Origin: Alphaproteobacteria bacterium
GTDB taxonomy: Bacteria; Pseudomonadota; Alphaproteobacteria; MPNO01; UBA830
Reading direction: 5' to 3'
Assembly: GCA_022822405.1 (NCBI GenBank)
Contig: JAJEBT010000168.1
Location: 97,996 to 161,995, forward strand
Length of the DNA stretch: 64,000 nt
Below are positions 8,874 through 20,119 of this stretch, piece by piece. How positions within the stretch are numbered: the stretch's first letter is position 1; each line of letters starts with the position of its first letter. A program made the translations under genes and the position numbers. Below the pieces are notes generated by a model that saw only the letters and a list, made by a program, of their open reading frames with translations, was not told the origin of the DNA and did not search any database.

Positions 8874-11177
8874 ATGAAACTGCTGTTCCGCCTCGTCCCG
8901 AAGCTGCTCGCGCCTGCCGCCGCCGCCCTGCTTCTCGCGTCACCGCTGCCGGCGCAGCCGCAGGACGCGCATGAAGGGGCGCGGGACACGGCCCCGCAGC
9001 AGGCCGCCGGCGCCGCGCTGCGGGCGCAGGCCGCCGAGATCGACGATCTCGCTGCCGCGCTCCGGGATCCGGAGGCCCGCGCGCGGCTGCTGCGCCAGCT
9101 CGAACTGCTGCGCGGCGCAACCGCCCAGGTCCGCGACGACCCCGCCGCGGACGGTCTCCAGAGCCGCGCCGGAAGGCTCGCCGCCGACCTCGTCGCCGGC
9201 ACCTCGGTCCTGTTCAGCGTGTCGCAGGCGGCGGCGTGGCTCCGCGATCAGGCGGCAAGTCCCGAGGCGCGCCGCACATGGCTCGACTTCCTCTGGAAGC
9301 TGGCACTCATCCTTGCTGCCGCCATCCTGATCCGGGCGGCCACGCGACGGCTTCTGGCGGCGCCGCGCGCGGCGGTGGAGGGCCAGCAGAGGGAGAGCGC
9401 GTGGACGCGCCTGCCGTTCCTCGCGGTGAGGATGATTCTCGACCTCCTTCCGGTGGCCGCCTTCGCCGCCGCCGGCTACGTCCTCCTCGCGCTCCTGGAG
9501 CCGCGGGAGTTCACGCGCATCATCGCGCTGGCGACGATAAACGCGGCGGTTGCCGCCAGTCTCGTCATCGCGGCCGGGCGGACGGTCCTCGCGCCACGGG
9601 CCGCCAATCTGCGGGTCGTCGGTCTCGGCGACGAGAGCGCAAACTACCTCATGGCGTGGGTCCGCCGCTTCGCCACGATCGGCGCCGCCGGCTACTTCCT
9701 GGCCGAAGCCTCGCTGTCGCTGGGCCTCGCGGCGGGCGCCCACATCGCGCTGACGCGGATCATCGGGCTGGTTTTCGCATTGCTGGCAATGATCTTCGTG
9801 CTCCAGAACCGGGAGGCCGTCGGCGCCTGGCTCCGCGGACCGGAGGGAAGCGGGTTCGCCGGCCTGCGGCTGCTCCGCAGGCGGTTCGCCGACATCTGGC
9901 ACGTGCTCGCGGTGATCTATCTCGGCGCCGTCTACGCCGTCTGGATGCTCGGCATTCCGGGCGGCTTCGCGTACGTCCTGCAGGCCAGCGCGATCAGCCT
10001 CGCGATCGTGATCGCGGCCAAGCTCCTGATCATCGCCGCGCACCGGATCCTCGACCATGTCTTCGGACTGCGCGCCGACATCATTGCCCGCTATCCTGCC
10101 CTCGCCGCCCGAGCGGACCGGTATTTCGCGATCCTGCATGTCGCCGCGACAGCGATCGTCACCGTGCTCGCGGCGCTGGCAGCGCTGGAAGCCTGGGGAA
10201 TCGAGGCCTTCGCCTGGATCGCCACCGATGCCGGGCGCGGGGTGATCGGCGCCGCGGTCTCGATCGCCGTCGTCGTCGCGGCCGCCGCCCTGTTCTGGGA
10301 GGTCGCGAGCGCGATGATCGAGCGCCAGCTCGCCGGCGACCGCGAGCCGGGCGCCCGGGCGCGCACGCTGCTTCCCCTGCTCCGCCGGACGCTCCTGATC
10401 GTCACGGTCACGGTCTCGGGTTTCGTGGTCCTGTCCGAGATCGGGGTCGATATCGGACCGCTGCTCGCCGGCGCCGGCGTCGTCGGCCTCGCGGTCGGGT
10501 TCGGCGCGCAGACGCTGGTCAAGGACGTGATCACCGGCTTCTTCATACTTGCCGAGGACCAGTTCGCCGCCGGCGACGTGATCTCGGTCAGCGGCATCAC
10601 CGGCACCGTCGAGGACATCACGATCCGCACCATCCGTCTCCGCGATCTCGGCGGCAACGTGCATGTCCTGCCCTTCAGTTCGGTTTCCACGGTCACCAAC
10701 ATGACCAAGGATTATTCGCAGCATGTCTTCGACATCGGCGTGGCGTATCGCGAAGATGTCGACGAGGTGATCGGGGCCCTGTCCGTCATCGGCGAGGAAC
10801 TCAGGGCCGACCCGGCCTTCGGCCCGGTGGTGCGCGAGCCGCTCGAGATCATGGGGCTCGATGCGCTTGCCGATTCGGCGGTCGTCATCCGCGGGCGGAT
10901 CACGACCGACCCCGGCATGCAGTGGTCCGTGGGGCGCGAGTTCAACCGCCGCGTCAAGCGCCGTTTCGACGAGCTCGGGATCGAGATTCCGTTCCCCCAC
11001 CAGACGGTGTATTTCGGCGAGGACAAGTCGGGCCGCGCGCCGGCCGCGTCGGTGCGGCTCGAGGAGGCCCGTCCGCCGCAACCAGCGGACCAGGCGCCGG
11101 CGGCGCGGTCCGCAGCCGGCACTACCCCCGGCGCCCTGCAGCCGCGCACTCCGGACGCGGCCGACGGGGGCGACTGA
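8874..11177 (+). CDS. MscS-family mechanosensitive ion channel, large form
   Basis: A 767-residue protein with a signal peptide (KLLAPAAAALLLASPLPAQ), a periplasmic helical region of about 100 residues, and then many membrane helices from about residue 140 onward. The pore-lining MscS helix with its glycine/alanine pattern (IGPLLAGAGVVGLAVGFGAQ) starts near residue 527 and is followed by the beta domain (AGDVISVSGITGTVEDI) and the alpha/beta vestibule. The C-terminal 50 residues are Pro/Ala-rich and probably disordered. Such channels release solutes on hypo-osmotic shock. The size and layout resemble the YbiO/Rhizobial large MscS group rather than the minimal 286-residue MscS. Confidence 0.92.
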   Translation: MKLLFRLVPKLLAPAAAALLLASPLPAQPQDAHEGARDTAPQQAAGAALRAQAAEIDDLAAALRDPEARARLLRQLELLRGATAQVRDDPAADGLQSRAGRLAADLVAGTSVLFSVSQAAAWLRDQAASPEARRTWLDFLWKLALILAAAILIRAATRRLLAAPRAAVEGQQRESAWTRLPFLAVRMILDLLPVAAFAAAGYVLLALLEPREFTRIIALATINAAVAASLVIAAGRTVLAPRAANLRVVGLGDESANYLMAWVRRFATIGAAGYFLAEASLSLGLAAGAHIALTRIIGLVFALLAMIFVLQNREAVGAWLRGPEGSGFAGLRLLRRRFADIWHVLAVIYLGAVYAVWMLGIPGGFAYVLQASAISLAIVIAAKLLIIAAHRILDHVFGLRADIIARYPALAARADRYFAILHVAATAIVTVLAALAALEAWGIEAFAWIATDAGRGVIGAAVSIAVVVAAAALFWEVASAMIERQLAGDREPGARARTLLPLLRRTLLIVTVTVSGFVVLSEIGVDIGPLLAGAGVVGLAVGFGAQTLVKDVITGFFILAEDQFAAGDVISVSGITGTVEDITIRTIRLRDLGGNVHVLPFSSVSTVTNMTKDYSQHVFDIGVAYREDVDEVIGALSVIGEELRADPAFGPVVREPLEIMGLDALADSAVVIRGRITTDPGMQWSVGREFNRRVKRRFDELGIEIPFPHQTVYFGEDKSGRAPAASVRLEEARPPQPADQAPAARSAAGTTPGALQPRTPDAADGGD

Positions 11178-11237
11178 GGTCTGCGCTTTCGGGAGCGGCC
11201 GGGCGGCAGCCCCGAAGGGCCGCAGGCCGCCGCAGCG

Positions 11238-11609
11238 TCACTCAGCCGCGTCGAGAATGTGCTGCGGCGTCGACGACACGATCTCGGCATATTTGGGAAC
11301 GAAGGCGCCCTTGTCGAGATCCTCGATGTAGCCGGCGAACTCGGGCGCCATCGCCTGGACCTCCTTCAGGATTCTCCGGTGTTCCTCGACATCGGCCCAT
11401 TCGGCGATGAGGTAGAAATGGTCCGGGTCGTCGATGTCCTGAAGCATGACGCCGTCCTTCACCTGGGCCGGCGACTTGTGCATCGGATTGTCGTCGGAAT
11501 AGTCGAACTCCTCGAATTTCCTGAGGAACTCGGGACCGGTGCCCGGCCTGACCCGGAAATCATAGATGTGGAAGTAGTTGCCCTTGGTTGCGAGCGGCTG
11601 CTGTACCAT
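11238..11609 (-). CDS. antibiotic biosynthesis monooxygenase (ABM)-fold protein in the Rieske operon
   Basis: A 123-residue soluble protein with the dimeric alpha/beta-barrel pattern of the ABM/EthD group: YFHIYDFRVRPGTGPEFLRKF, then HFYLIAEWADVEEHRR and LKEVQAMAPEF. The start at 11609 has AAAGGACT just upstream. It is the last gene of the minus-strand cluster alpha subunit-beta subunit-ABM and lies 32 nt after the beta subunit. Proteins of this fold act on quinones or aromatics without a metal, or serve as accessory factors, so a role in processing the product of the dioxygenase is plausible. That role is inference only. Confidence 0.75.
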   Translation of the reverse strand: MVQQPLATKGNYFHIYDFRVRPGTGPEFLRKFEEFDYSDDNPMHKSPAQVKDGVMLQDIDDPDHFYLIAEWADVEEHRRILKEVQAMAPEFAGYIEDLDKGAFVPKYAEIVSSTPQHILDAAE

Positions 11610-11641
11610 GTCGGAGTCCTTTCGCCGGCCAGGCGCCACCG

Positions 11642-12148
11642 TCAGACCGGAAACACCAGGCAATTGTCGATCATCACGCTGTCATAGACGCACGTGCGTT
11701 CCTTGAGCAGGACCGCGCCTCCGTCCAGGATGAACAGGTCGCGGTACTTTCCGACCTGCTGCACGCGCGTCGGCTCCTCGACGAGGGTCTCGAAGAGCTG
11801 GTAGTTGGCTTCCGCGCGCACCAGCTGCCCCTCGACGGCGCGGATCCGGGTGTTGGTCACCGAGAGCTGGAGATAGCGCGGTGCGAACATCTCGGTGTTC
11901 AGGATGGCATAGGCGCGATCCTTCAGCATCGCCTTGCCCTCGCAGTAGATCAGCCCCAGCGGCAGGCCGGACTCCTCGTTGTCGCGGGCAATGACCTGGT
12001 ACACGGCGTCATCGGTGAAGAACTCCACCCACCGGTCGAGGTCGAAGCGGTCGAGGACGGCGGCATATTCGGTGTGGAATTCCTCGATCGCGAAGCGGAT
12101 CTCGCGCCACTCGGCGGAGGCGGCCGGGATCATGGCGGCTGCCGTCAT
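11642..12148 (-). CDS. aromatic-ring-hydroxylating dioxygenase, beta subunit
   Basis: A 168-residue small subunit with the NTF2/SnoaL-like fold of ring-hydroxylating dioxygenase beta subunits: FAIEEFHTEYAAVLDRFDLDRWVEFFTDDAVYQV at the N-terminus, then LRAEANYQLF-like and KYRDLFILDGGAVLLKERTCVYD at the C-terminus. It stabilises the alpha3-beta3 hexamer. Its start codon overlaps the stop of the alpha subunit by four bases (ATGA), so translation is coupled. Confidence 0.9.
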   Translation of the reverse strand: MTAAAMIPAASAEWREIRFAIEEFHTEYAAVLDRFDLDRWVEFFTDDAVYQVIARDNEESGLPLGLIYCEGKAMLKDRAYAILNTEMFAPRYLQLSVTNTRIRAVEGQLVRAEANYQLFETLVEEPTRVQQVGKYRDLFILDGGAVLLKERTCVYDSVMIDNCLVFPV

Positions 12149-13416
12149 CGGAGATTCATCACTTCGCGGTAGTAGCGGTACATGCCGCGAATGGCGCGTT
12201 CGGTGATCATGGTGTCGACCGGCTCACCGTCGTCGCCCAGCATCGCGAGCCCATAGCCCGGGCGCGACCTCCGCACGCCCTGCTGGAGGAAGGCAAGCGC
12301 CTCGTTGTCCTCGATTCCGAGGAAGCCGGCGGGGCCGAAGATGTTGTTCTGGCGGAGCCGGTGGCGGACCATCTCGTCGTCGTCCCCGGCGCGCCCGAAC
12401 ACGGTCCAGACCATCATGAAGGTATCGGGGCCGCGCGGGACCAGGAGCCGCGTGTTGAGGATGTTGGTCTGGCGCAACGCCGTGAGCGTCGGGAAGATCG
12501 TCAGCACCGAGGCCGACCACCCGGACTCGAACTCACGCACGAAATCGAGCACGCGGGGGTCGTTCAGCTCCATCGCGGCGCGAAACGCCTGCATGTCGCT
12601 CTGCTCCTCCTCGGTGACCTCCGGCCGGCCCTCGGGCCGCCGCGTCAGAAGGCCGCCATGGCGGCCGCGCGCGTCGGTCGGAATGTTGGTCTCGTTGGCG
12701 GTGACGAAGAGTCCGAACGTCGTCAGGTAGGTGTGCAGGAGCGTCGCATGATAGGGATCCTTGAGGTTCTCCTGGTAGAGCTTCCAGTTGCTGCGGACGA
12801 GATTGCGGTGGACGCCGAGGAGCCGCATCTCGCCACCGTCGAAGGTGGCGTCGAACTCCTTGAGGATGCCCGGCCCGAGATAGTCCTCGAGGGGTTCGAC
12901 CTCGTCGCTTGCGGTCGCAAAGATCACGCCGCCGCGGCGCGCCACCCGAAACTTCGCCAGCCCGTGCGCGGCCATGTCGAAGCCGGCGGGCGCACCGCCC
13001 CGGCCCCGGACCCCGCGGCGGAACGGCACAGCGACGAGATCGCCGCGAAGATTGTAGGTCCAGTTGTGATACGGACAGATGAAGCGTTCGCCCGATCCGC
13101 GGTAGGCGCGGCAGAACTCGACGCCGCGATGGGCGCAGCGGTTCTCGAAGACATGGATCTCTCCGTCCTCGTCGCGCGCGACGACCACGGGAAACGGGCC
13201 CACATAGGAACGGAAATAGTCGCCGGGGTTCGGCGCCTCGCATTCGAGGCCGACATAGTTCCAGTGCGGCCCGAGAAATATCCTGTCCTTTTCGCGTTCG
13301 TAGATGCCGGGATCGGTGTAGATCCAGTCCGGTATCAGCGTCATGTCGGCGGGCCACGCACCGGGAACCGGCACGCCGCCGTCGATTCCGGCCGCGGTGG
13401 TGTCGTCGTGCTGCAA
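12145..13416 (-). CDS. aromatic-ring-hydroxylating dioxygenase, Rieske alpha subunit
   Basis: A 423-residue catalytic subunit. The Rieske 2Fe-2S centre is complete: Cys94-x-His96 in RCAHRG and Cys114-x2-His117 in CPYHNW, spaced by the canonical 17 residues. The mononuclear iron site follows at Asp220, His223 and His228 in [11 protein letters not shown]. The enzyme adds molecular oxygen to an aromatic ring, receiving electrons from a reductase and often a ferredoxin. Neither is encoded nearby. The operon runs alpha, beta, ABM protein and diverges from the HpaB-like gene at 13578. The sequence is closest in layout to benzoate/anthranilate/salicylate-type oxygenases, but the substrate cannot be read from it. 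Confidence 0.93.
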   Translation of the reverse strand: MQHDDTTAAGIDGGVPVPGAWPADMTLIPDWIYTDPGIYEREKDRIFLGPHWNYVGLECEAPNPGDYFRSYVGPFPVVVARDEDGEIHVFENRCAHRGVEFCRAYRGSGERFICPYHNWTYNLRGDLVAVPFRRGVRGRGGAPAGFDMAAHGLAKFRVARRGGVIFATASDEVEPLEDYLGPGILKEFDATFDGGEMRLLGVHRNLVRSNWKLYQENLKDPYHATLLHTYLTTFGLFVTANETNIPTDARGRHGGLLTRRPEGRPEVTEEEQSDMQAFRAAMELNDPRVLDFVREFESGWSASVLTIFPTLTALRQTNILNTRLLVPRGPDTFMMVWTVFGRAGDDDEMVRHRLRQNNIFGPAGFLGIEDNEALAFLQQGVRRSRPGYGLAMLGDDGEPVDTMITERAIRGMYRYYREVMNLR

Positions 13417-13577
13417 TTCCGCTCCCCTCCGGACCGGCGTCCGCGGACGGCCGCCGGACCGTGCCGCCCATAGTATCGGCAGTGTCGGCCCGACTTCAAG
13501 GTGCCCTCGCTGTGCTTGCCCGCAACCGGCAAACAGGCCAATATCGACCGGAATCCCAGCGCCAACGGAGACAGTTC

Positions 13578-15182
<1,605 letters not shown>

Positions 15183-15198
15183 CCGGAGGAGAGAGCAG

Positions 15199-16518
15199 AT
15201 GAAGACAGACAAAAAGGGGCGCAGGGTCACGCGCCGCACCTTCGTGGCGACATCGGCAGCGGCCGGCGCGGCAGCAGCCATGTCGTTCCCGGCTCCCGCG
15301 ATCGCGCAGGCGCGGACCATCAAGCTCGGCTATGTGAGCCCGCAGACCGGCCCGCTCGCGCCGTTCGGCGAAAGCGACAACTTCACCGCCGATGCTTTCC
15401 GCGCGGTGATGCGCAACGGTCTCAAGCTCGGCAAGCAGACCCACAAGATCGAGGTGATCGTCAAGGATTCGCAATCCAACCCGAACCGCGCGGCCGAAGT
15501 GGCCAAGGAGCTGATCGTTGACGACAAGGTCGACCTGATCATGGTCGCCAACACCCCGGAGACCACCAACCCGGTCGCGACGCAGTGCGAGATCGAGGAG
15601 GTGCCCTGCATCTCGACCAACTGCCCGTGGCAACCCTGGTTCATCGGCCAGCAGGGCAATCCAGGCGATCCCAAGAGCTGGAAGCCATTCGACTGGGCCT
15701 ATCACTATTTCTGGGGGCTCGAGGACGTCATCGCGGTGTTCACCAACATGTGGTCGCAGCTCGACACCAACAAGGTGGTCGCCGCCGCCTATCCCAACGA
15801 CGCCGACGGCAATGCCTGGGGCGACAAGAATGTGGGCTTCCCGCCGGCGCTGGCCGCCAAGGGCTTCAAGCTCATCGATCCCGGCCGCTACCAGAATCTG
15901 ACGGACGACTTCACGGCCCAGATCACCGCCTACAAGAATGCCGGTGCCGAGATCATGACCGGCGTCATGCTGCCGCCCGATTTCACCACCTTCTGGACCC
16001 AGGCACGCCAGCAGGGCTTCCGCCCCAAGGCGGCGAGCGTCGGCAAGGCGATCCTGTTCCCGGTCTCGGTCGAGGCCCTCGGCGCGGCCGGGCACAACCT
16101 GTCCTCGGAAGTCTGGTGGACACCGGCGCATCCGTTCCGTTCGTCGCTGACCGGACAGTCGTCCGGCGAGCTCGCCAGGGCCTATAGCAAGGCCACGGGG
16201 AAGCAGTGGACGCAGCCGATCGGCTTCGTGCACAGCCTGTTCGAGATGGCCGTCGACGTCCTCAAGCGGACCGCCGACATCGGCAGCAACGAGGCCATCC
16301 GCGACGCCATCGCATCCACCAATCTCGACACCATAGTCGGCAATGTCCACTGGGACGGGAAGGGCGTGCCGCCGTTCGCCGCCAAGAACATTTCCAAGAC
16401 CCCGCTGGTCGGCGGGCAGTGGCGGCATGTTGGCGGCGGCAAGTACGATCTCGTGATCACCGACAACCGCACGGCGCCGCAGATCCCGGTCACCTCCGAC
16501 ATGCAGGCGCTTTCCTGA
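15199..16518 (+). CDS. ABC transporter substrate-binding protein, branched-chain amino acid (LivK) type, Tat signal
   Basis: A 439-residue periplasmic receptor with a twin-arginine signal: TRRTFVA at residues 11-17, then an alanine-rich hydrophobic core ending near PAPAIAQA. The mature part starts RTIKLGYVSPQTGPLAPFGE, typical of the Peripla_BP_6 (type I) fold, and continues with VDLIMVANTPETTNPVA. The GGAGGAGAG-like sequence before the ATG is strong. It is followed by two ATPases and two permeases, giving a complete five-gene LivK/G/F/H/M-type importer. In catabolic settings such importers often carry aromatic acids, amides or urea rather than amino acids, which fits the oxygenase neighbours. 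Confidence 0.92.
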   Translation: MKTDKKGRRVTRRTFVATSAAAGAAAAMSFPAPAIAQARTIKLGYVSPQTGPLAPFGESDNFTADAFRAVMRNGLKLGKQTHKIEVIVKDSQSNPNRAAEVAKELIVDDKVDLIMVANTPETTNPVATQCEIEEVPCISTNCPWQPWFIGQQGNPGDPKSWKPFDWAYHYFWGLEDVIAVFTNMWSQLDTNKVVAAAYPNDADGNAWGDKNVGFPPALAAKGFKLIDPGRYQNLTDDFTAQITAYKNAGAEIMTGVMLPPDFTTFWTQARQQGFRPKAASVGKAILFPVSVEALGAAGHNLSSEVWWTPAHPFRSSLTGQSSGELARAYSKATGKQWTQPIGFVHSLFEMAVDVLKRTADIGSNEAIRDAIASTNLDTIVGNVHWDGKGVPPFAAKNISKTPLVGGQWRHVGGGKYDLVITDNRTAPQIPVTSDMQALS

Positions 16519-16558
16519 ACGGCCCGCAGGCGGCGGACAGCGGCCGGCCTGTCCGCCG

Positions 16559-17275
16559 ATGCTGCTCGAGATTACCGGCCTTTCGAAAGCGTTCGGGTCC
16601 GTCGTCGTCGCCGACGGGGTGAGCCTGTCCGTCGCCGAAGGCGCAGCCGTGGGCATCATCGGCCCCAACGGGGCGGGCAAGTCGTCGCTGTTCAACCTGA
16701 TCACGGGCGAGCTGGCGCCGGACTCGGGAACGATCCGGCTCGACGGCCGCGACCTCGGCGGCGCCCCGCCGCCCCAACGCTGCAATGCCGGCATCGGCCG
16801 GTCCTACCAGATCCCGCAGCCGTTCGAGACACTGACCGTGTTCGAGAACCTGATGGTCGGCGCGATCTACGGCAGCGGCCTCGGCACCGCCGAGGCCGCG
16901 CGGCGCTGCGGCGAGGTTCTCGAACGCACGCGAATGATGGACCGGGCCAACCGCGTCGCCGGTTCGCTGTCGCTGCTCGAGCGCAAGCGCCTCGAGATGG
17001 CGCGCGCGCTGGCAACCGGACCACGCCTCCTGCTGCTCGACGAGATCGCGGGAGGGCTGACCGAACGCGAATGCGAGGAACTGGTTGCCGCGATCGCCGA
17101 CATCCACGCCGGCGGTGTCGCCATCATCTGGATCGAGCATGTCGTCCACGCCCTGCTGGCCGCCGTCGATCGCCTGGTCGTGCTCAATTTCGGACAGTTG
17201 ATTGCCGACGGCGTCCCGAAAGAGGTCATGGCGTCGCGCGACGTGCAGGAAATCTACATGGGGCTGACCGAATGA
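16559..17275 (+). CDS. ABC transporter ATP-binding protein, LivG type
   Basis: A 238-residue ATPase. The Walker A motif GPNGAGKS is at residues 35-42 and Walker B RLLLLDEIAGGL is near 155-166, followed by the LivG-type IIWIEHVVHAL switch histidine. The signature loop reads SLSLLERKRLEMARAL, in which the glycine of LSGGQ/LSYGQ is replaced by leucine, while the RKRLEMARAL continuation is normal. There is no strong Shine-Dalgarno site at the ATG. The stop overlaps the next ATPase gene by four bases. It powers the importer whose receptor is at 15199. Confidence 0.92.
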   Translation: MLLEITGLSKAFGSVVVADGVSLSVAEGAAVGIIGPNGAGKSSLFNLITGELAPDSGTIRLDGRDLGGAPPPQRCNAGIGRSYQIPQPFETLTVFENLMVGAIYGSGLGTAEAARRCGEVLERTRMMDRANRVAGSLSLLERKRLEMARALATGPRLLLLDEIAGGLTERECEELVAAIADIHAGGVAIIWIEHVVHALLAAVDRLVVLNFGQLIADGVPKEVMASRDVQEIYMGLTE

Positions 17276-17991
17276 CGGCGGCGGCGCTTCTCGAGACCTC
17301 CGGGCTGGTCGCCCGCTACGGCGATTTCCAAGCGCTCTACGGCGTCGACATCGCCATCTCCGGAGGCCAGACGGTGGCCGTCATCGGCGCCAACGGCGCC
17401 GGAAAGTCGACGCTTCTGCACAGCATCGCCGGCCTCCACCCGGGATCCGGCGACGCCGTCCGCTTCGACGGCAGGGTCATCGGCCACCTGTCGGCCGCCG
17501 AAATCGTCGCCCTCGGGATCGCTCTCGTCCCCGAGGGCCGGCGCCTGTTCACTTCGCTCAGCGTCGAGGAAAATCTGCTGATCGGCGGCTACGGAAGCAG
17601 GCGCGCGGGGCGCGACGGCCACTGGACCCTCGATGCCGTTTTCGATCTCTTTCCCGTGCTCGCCGAACGGCGGCGCCTGCCGGCCGACCGCCTGTCGGGT
17701 GGCCAGCAGCAGATGACGGCATTCGGACGGGCGCTGATGTCCAATCCGCGTCTCCTGCTGTGCGACGAGGTCTCGCTCGGCCTCTCGCCCGCCGTGGTGC
17801 GCGACATCTACGCGGCGCTTCCCGCGATCAGGGAAAGCGGCGCCACGGTGCTCCTCGTCGAGCAGGATCTCCAGCGCGCCCTCGAGGTCGCCGATCGCGT
17901 CTATTGCCTGATGGAGGGCCGCGTCACGCTCGAGGGAAAACCCGCGCAGCTGGATATCGCCGATATCCGGCGCGCCTATTTCGGGATGTAG
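17272..17991 (+). CDS. ABC transporter ATP-binding protein, LivF type
   Basis: A 239-residue second ATPase of the same importer. Walker A is GANGAGKST (about residues 38-46), the signature is LSGGQQQM, and Walker B is RLLLCDEVSLGL, so it is fully canonical, unlike its partner LivG-type subunit. The start overlaps the previous stop as ATGA at 17272-17275. The hexapeptide VPEGRRLF, diagnostic for LivF, is present. Confidence 0.93.
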   Translation: MTAAALLETSGLVARYGDFQALYGVDIAISGGQTVAVIGANGAGKSTLLHSIAGLHPGSGDAVRFDGRVIGHLSAAEIVALGIALVPEGRRLFTSLSVEENLLIGGYGSRRAGRDGHWTLDAVFDLFPVLAERRRLPADRLSGGQQQMTAFGRALMSNPRLLLCDEVSLGLSPAVVRDIYAALPAIRESGATVLLVEQDLQRALEVADRVYCLMEGRVTLEGKPAQLDIADIRRAYFGM

Positions 17992-18054
17992 ACGGCATGA
18001 CCGTTCACCGACGGCCCTTACCGGAACCGGCCGGCCGCCACGCGGGGCGGGGCG

Positions 18055-18924
18055 ATGCTCAGCTGGATTGACGCGATCCTGCAGGGCGCCCTGCTGGGCG
18101 GGCTCTACGCCCTGTTCGCGGCGGGGCTGTCGCTGATGTTCGGCATCATGCGGCTGGTCAATCTCGCCCACGGCGACCTCATCGTGCTCGCGGCGTTCCT
18201 CATCCTCCTGGTCGCCGACTCGTTCGGCGTCAACATGTTCCTGGCCGCCGCCGCCGTCCTGCCCGCGATGTTCGCGCTCGGCTACGCGACGCAGCGCTAC
18301 CTGCTCAACCTGACGCTCGGCCGCGACATCCTGCCGCCGCTTCTCGTGACCTTCGGCATCTCGATCGTCATCCAGAACGGCCTCCTCGAAAGCTTCAGCG
18401 CCGACAGCCGGCGGCTGCAGGCCTTCGACATCGAGACCGCGTCATGGTCGCTGGGCGGCGGCATCGCGGTCGGCGTCCTCCCGCTGATGACCTTCGCGAC
18501 CGCGGTCGCGGCGATCGTCGCGCTCAACTGGATGATGTACCGGACCGAGCTCGGGCGCGCCTTCCGGGCGACCTCGGATGACCCGGCAACCGCCCAGCTG
18601 ATGGGCATCGACAACCGGCGGATATTCGCCATCGCGACCGCCGTGGCCTTCGTCGTCGTCGCGATATCGGCGCTCTATTTCGGAAACCGCGCCCAGTTCG
18701 ACCCGACGATCGGCGCATTCCGCCTCCTTTACGCGTTCGAGGCGGTGATCATCGGCGGCCTCGGCAGCCTCTGGGGCACGCTCGCCGGCGGCGTGATTCT
18801 CGGGGTGGCGCAGACCATCGGCGCGAAGATCAATCCCGAATGGCAGATTCTCTCCGGACACGTGGTGTTCCTGATCATCCTGGTGCTGCGGCCGCGCGGG
18901 CTGTTTCCGCGCGCGGTGGACTGA
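18055..18924 (+). CDS. ABC transporter permease, LivH type
   Basis: A 289-residue inner-membrane permease. The opening QGALLGGLYALFAAGLSLMFG and MRLVNLAHGD are the hallmark of LivH proteins. About eight helices follow, and the conserved GGLGSLWGTLAGG loop lies near the C-terminus. It pairs with the LivM-type subunit that starts 5 nt after its stop. The 63-nt gap from the ATPase gene is larger than other gaps in this operon but shows no terminator. Confidence 0.93.
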   Translation: MLSWIDAILQGALLGGLYALFAAGLSLMFGIMRLVNLAHGDLIVLAAFLILLVADSFGVNMFLAAAAVLPAMFALGYATQRYLLNLTLGRDILPPLLVTFGISIVIQNGLLESFSADSRRLQAFDIETASWSLGGGIAVGVLPLMTFATAVAAIVALNWMMYRTELGRAFRATSDDPATAQLMGIDNRRIFAIATAVAFVVVAISALYFGNRAQFDPTIGAFRLLYAFEAVIIGGLGSLWGTLAGGVILGVAQTIGAKINPEWQILSGHVVFLIILVLRPRGLFPRAVD

Positions 18925-18929
18925 ATCCC

Positions 18930-20003
18930 GTGTCCCGCTTCCGCATCGAAACGCGCACACGCCTCTCGTCCGCCACCGCGCTGGCCGGCGCCGGCCTCCT
19001 CGTGCTTCTGATCGTCGCCCCGGCCTTTGTTTCCCGAAGCATCATCCAGGATCTCTTCTTCGTGTTCACGATGCTGGCGCTGGCGCAGTACTGGAACCTC
19101 CTCGCCGGCTATGCCGGCCTGGTTTCCGTCGGCCAGCAGGCATTCGTCGGCCTCGGCGGCTACACGCTGTTCGCGGCCACGATCCTGTACGGTCTCGATC
19201 CGCTGATCGCGGTCGTGCTTGCCGGCTTCGTCGCGGCGGCGCTGGCGGTGCCGACGGCACTCGTGATCTTCCGCCTGCGCGGCGCCTATTTCGCCATCGG
19301 CACCTGGGTCGCGGCCGAGGTCGCGCGCCTCGTGCTCGCGCAATGGAAGAGCGTCGGCGGCGGCACCGGCACCTCGCTGCCACGCAGCGCGACGAGCGGG
19401 ATCTACGGCCTCGACTTCATCAAGGACCTGTTCGGCGTGCGCACCTCGGCCGCCCGCGACATCGAGGCCTACTGGCTTGCGCTGCTGCTCGCCGCGGGGA
19501 CCATCGTGCTCGTCTGCGCGATCCTGCGCTCCCGCCACGGCCTCGCCCTCGCCGCGATACGGGACTCGGAAGCAGCGGCGGGCAGCCTCGGCGTGCGCGG
19601 CTTCAGGACCAAGCTCTGGGTGTTCGTGGTTGCCGCCTTCGGGACCGGCATCACCGGCGCGCTGATCTATTTCCAGAAGGCGCGGATCTCTCCCGACGCC
19701 GCGTTCTCGGTCATCGACTGGACCGCCTTCGTCATCTTCATCGTCGTCATCGGCGGCATCGGCACCGTCGAGGGGCCGATCATCGGCGTGCTCGTGTTCT
19801 TCGTCCTGCAGAACTATCTCTCGGACTACGGAACCTGGTACCTGATGCTGCTCGGCGCGATGGCGATCGCCATCATGCTGTTCGCGCCGCAGGGCATCTG
19901 GGGCTACGTGTCGCAGCGCTACAACCTGCAACTCTTCCCGGTCAGGCGGCGCCTTGCAGTCACGGAACGGTCCGACGCGGCGGGGTCTGCGACGGAGCCC
20001 TGA
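18930..20003 (+). CDS. ABC transporter permease, LivM type
   Basis: A 357-residue inner-membrane permease starting at a GTG 5 nt after the LivH-type stop. Family blocks are LAQYWNLLAGYAGLVSVGQQAF, FRLRGAYFAIGTWV and the C-terminal GGIGTVEGPIIG. It completes the importer. A reading from upstream in-frame codons would overlap the LivH gene by 85 nt and add residues with no family match. Confidence 0.93.
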   Translation: MSRFRIETRTRLSSATALAGAGLLVLLIVAPAFVSRSIIQDLFFVFTMLALAQYWNLLAGYAGLVSVGQQAFVGLGGYTLFAATILYGLDPLIAVVLAGFVAAALAVPTALVIFRLRGAYFAIGTWVAAEVARLVLAQWKSVGGGTGTSLPRSATSGIYGLDFIKDLFGVRTSAARDIEAYWLALLLAAGTIVLVCAILRSRHGLALAAIRDSEAAAGSLGVRGFRTKLWVFVVAAFGTGITGALIYFQKARISPDAAFSVIDWTAFVIFIVVIGGIGTVEGPIIGVLVFFVLQNYLSDYGTWYLMLLGAMAIAIMLFAPQGIWGYVSQRYNLQLFPVRRRLAVTERSDAAGSATEP

Positions 20004-20119
20004 CCGCCGCCGCGCCGGGGATCCCGCAGCCTGCGGTCGATTGACAGCAGACACCGGCGTGAACATATTCGAGCCGTCCCGGCCCCGGGGCCCTTTGTCA
20101 CAGAAACGGGAGACAAGCC

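Noticed and set aside
8940..11081. A 713-codon open frame on minus across the MscS gene
   Set aside because: Shadow of the MscS-family gene on plus. Its product is charge-rich low-complexity sequence without motifs.
11178..11237. Two-way terminator between mscS and the ABM gene
   Set aside because: Only a 6-bp TTCGGG/CCCGAA pairing with a long imperfect inner part was found. It is too weak to report as a feature.
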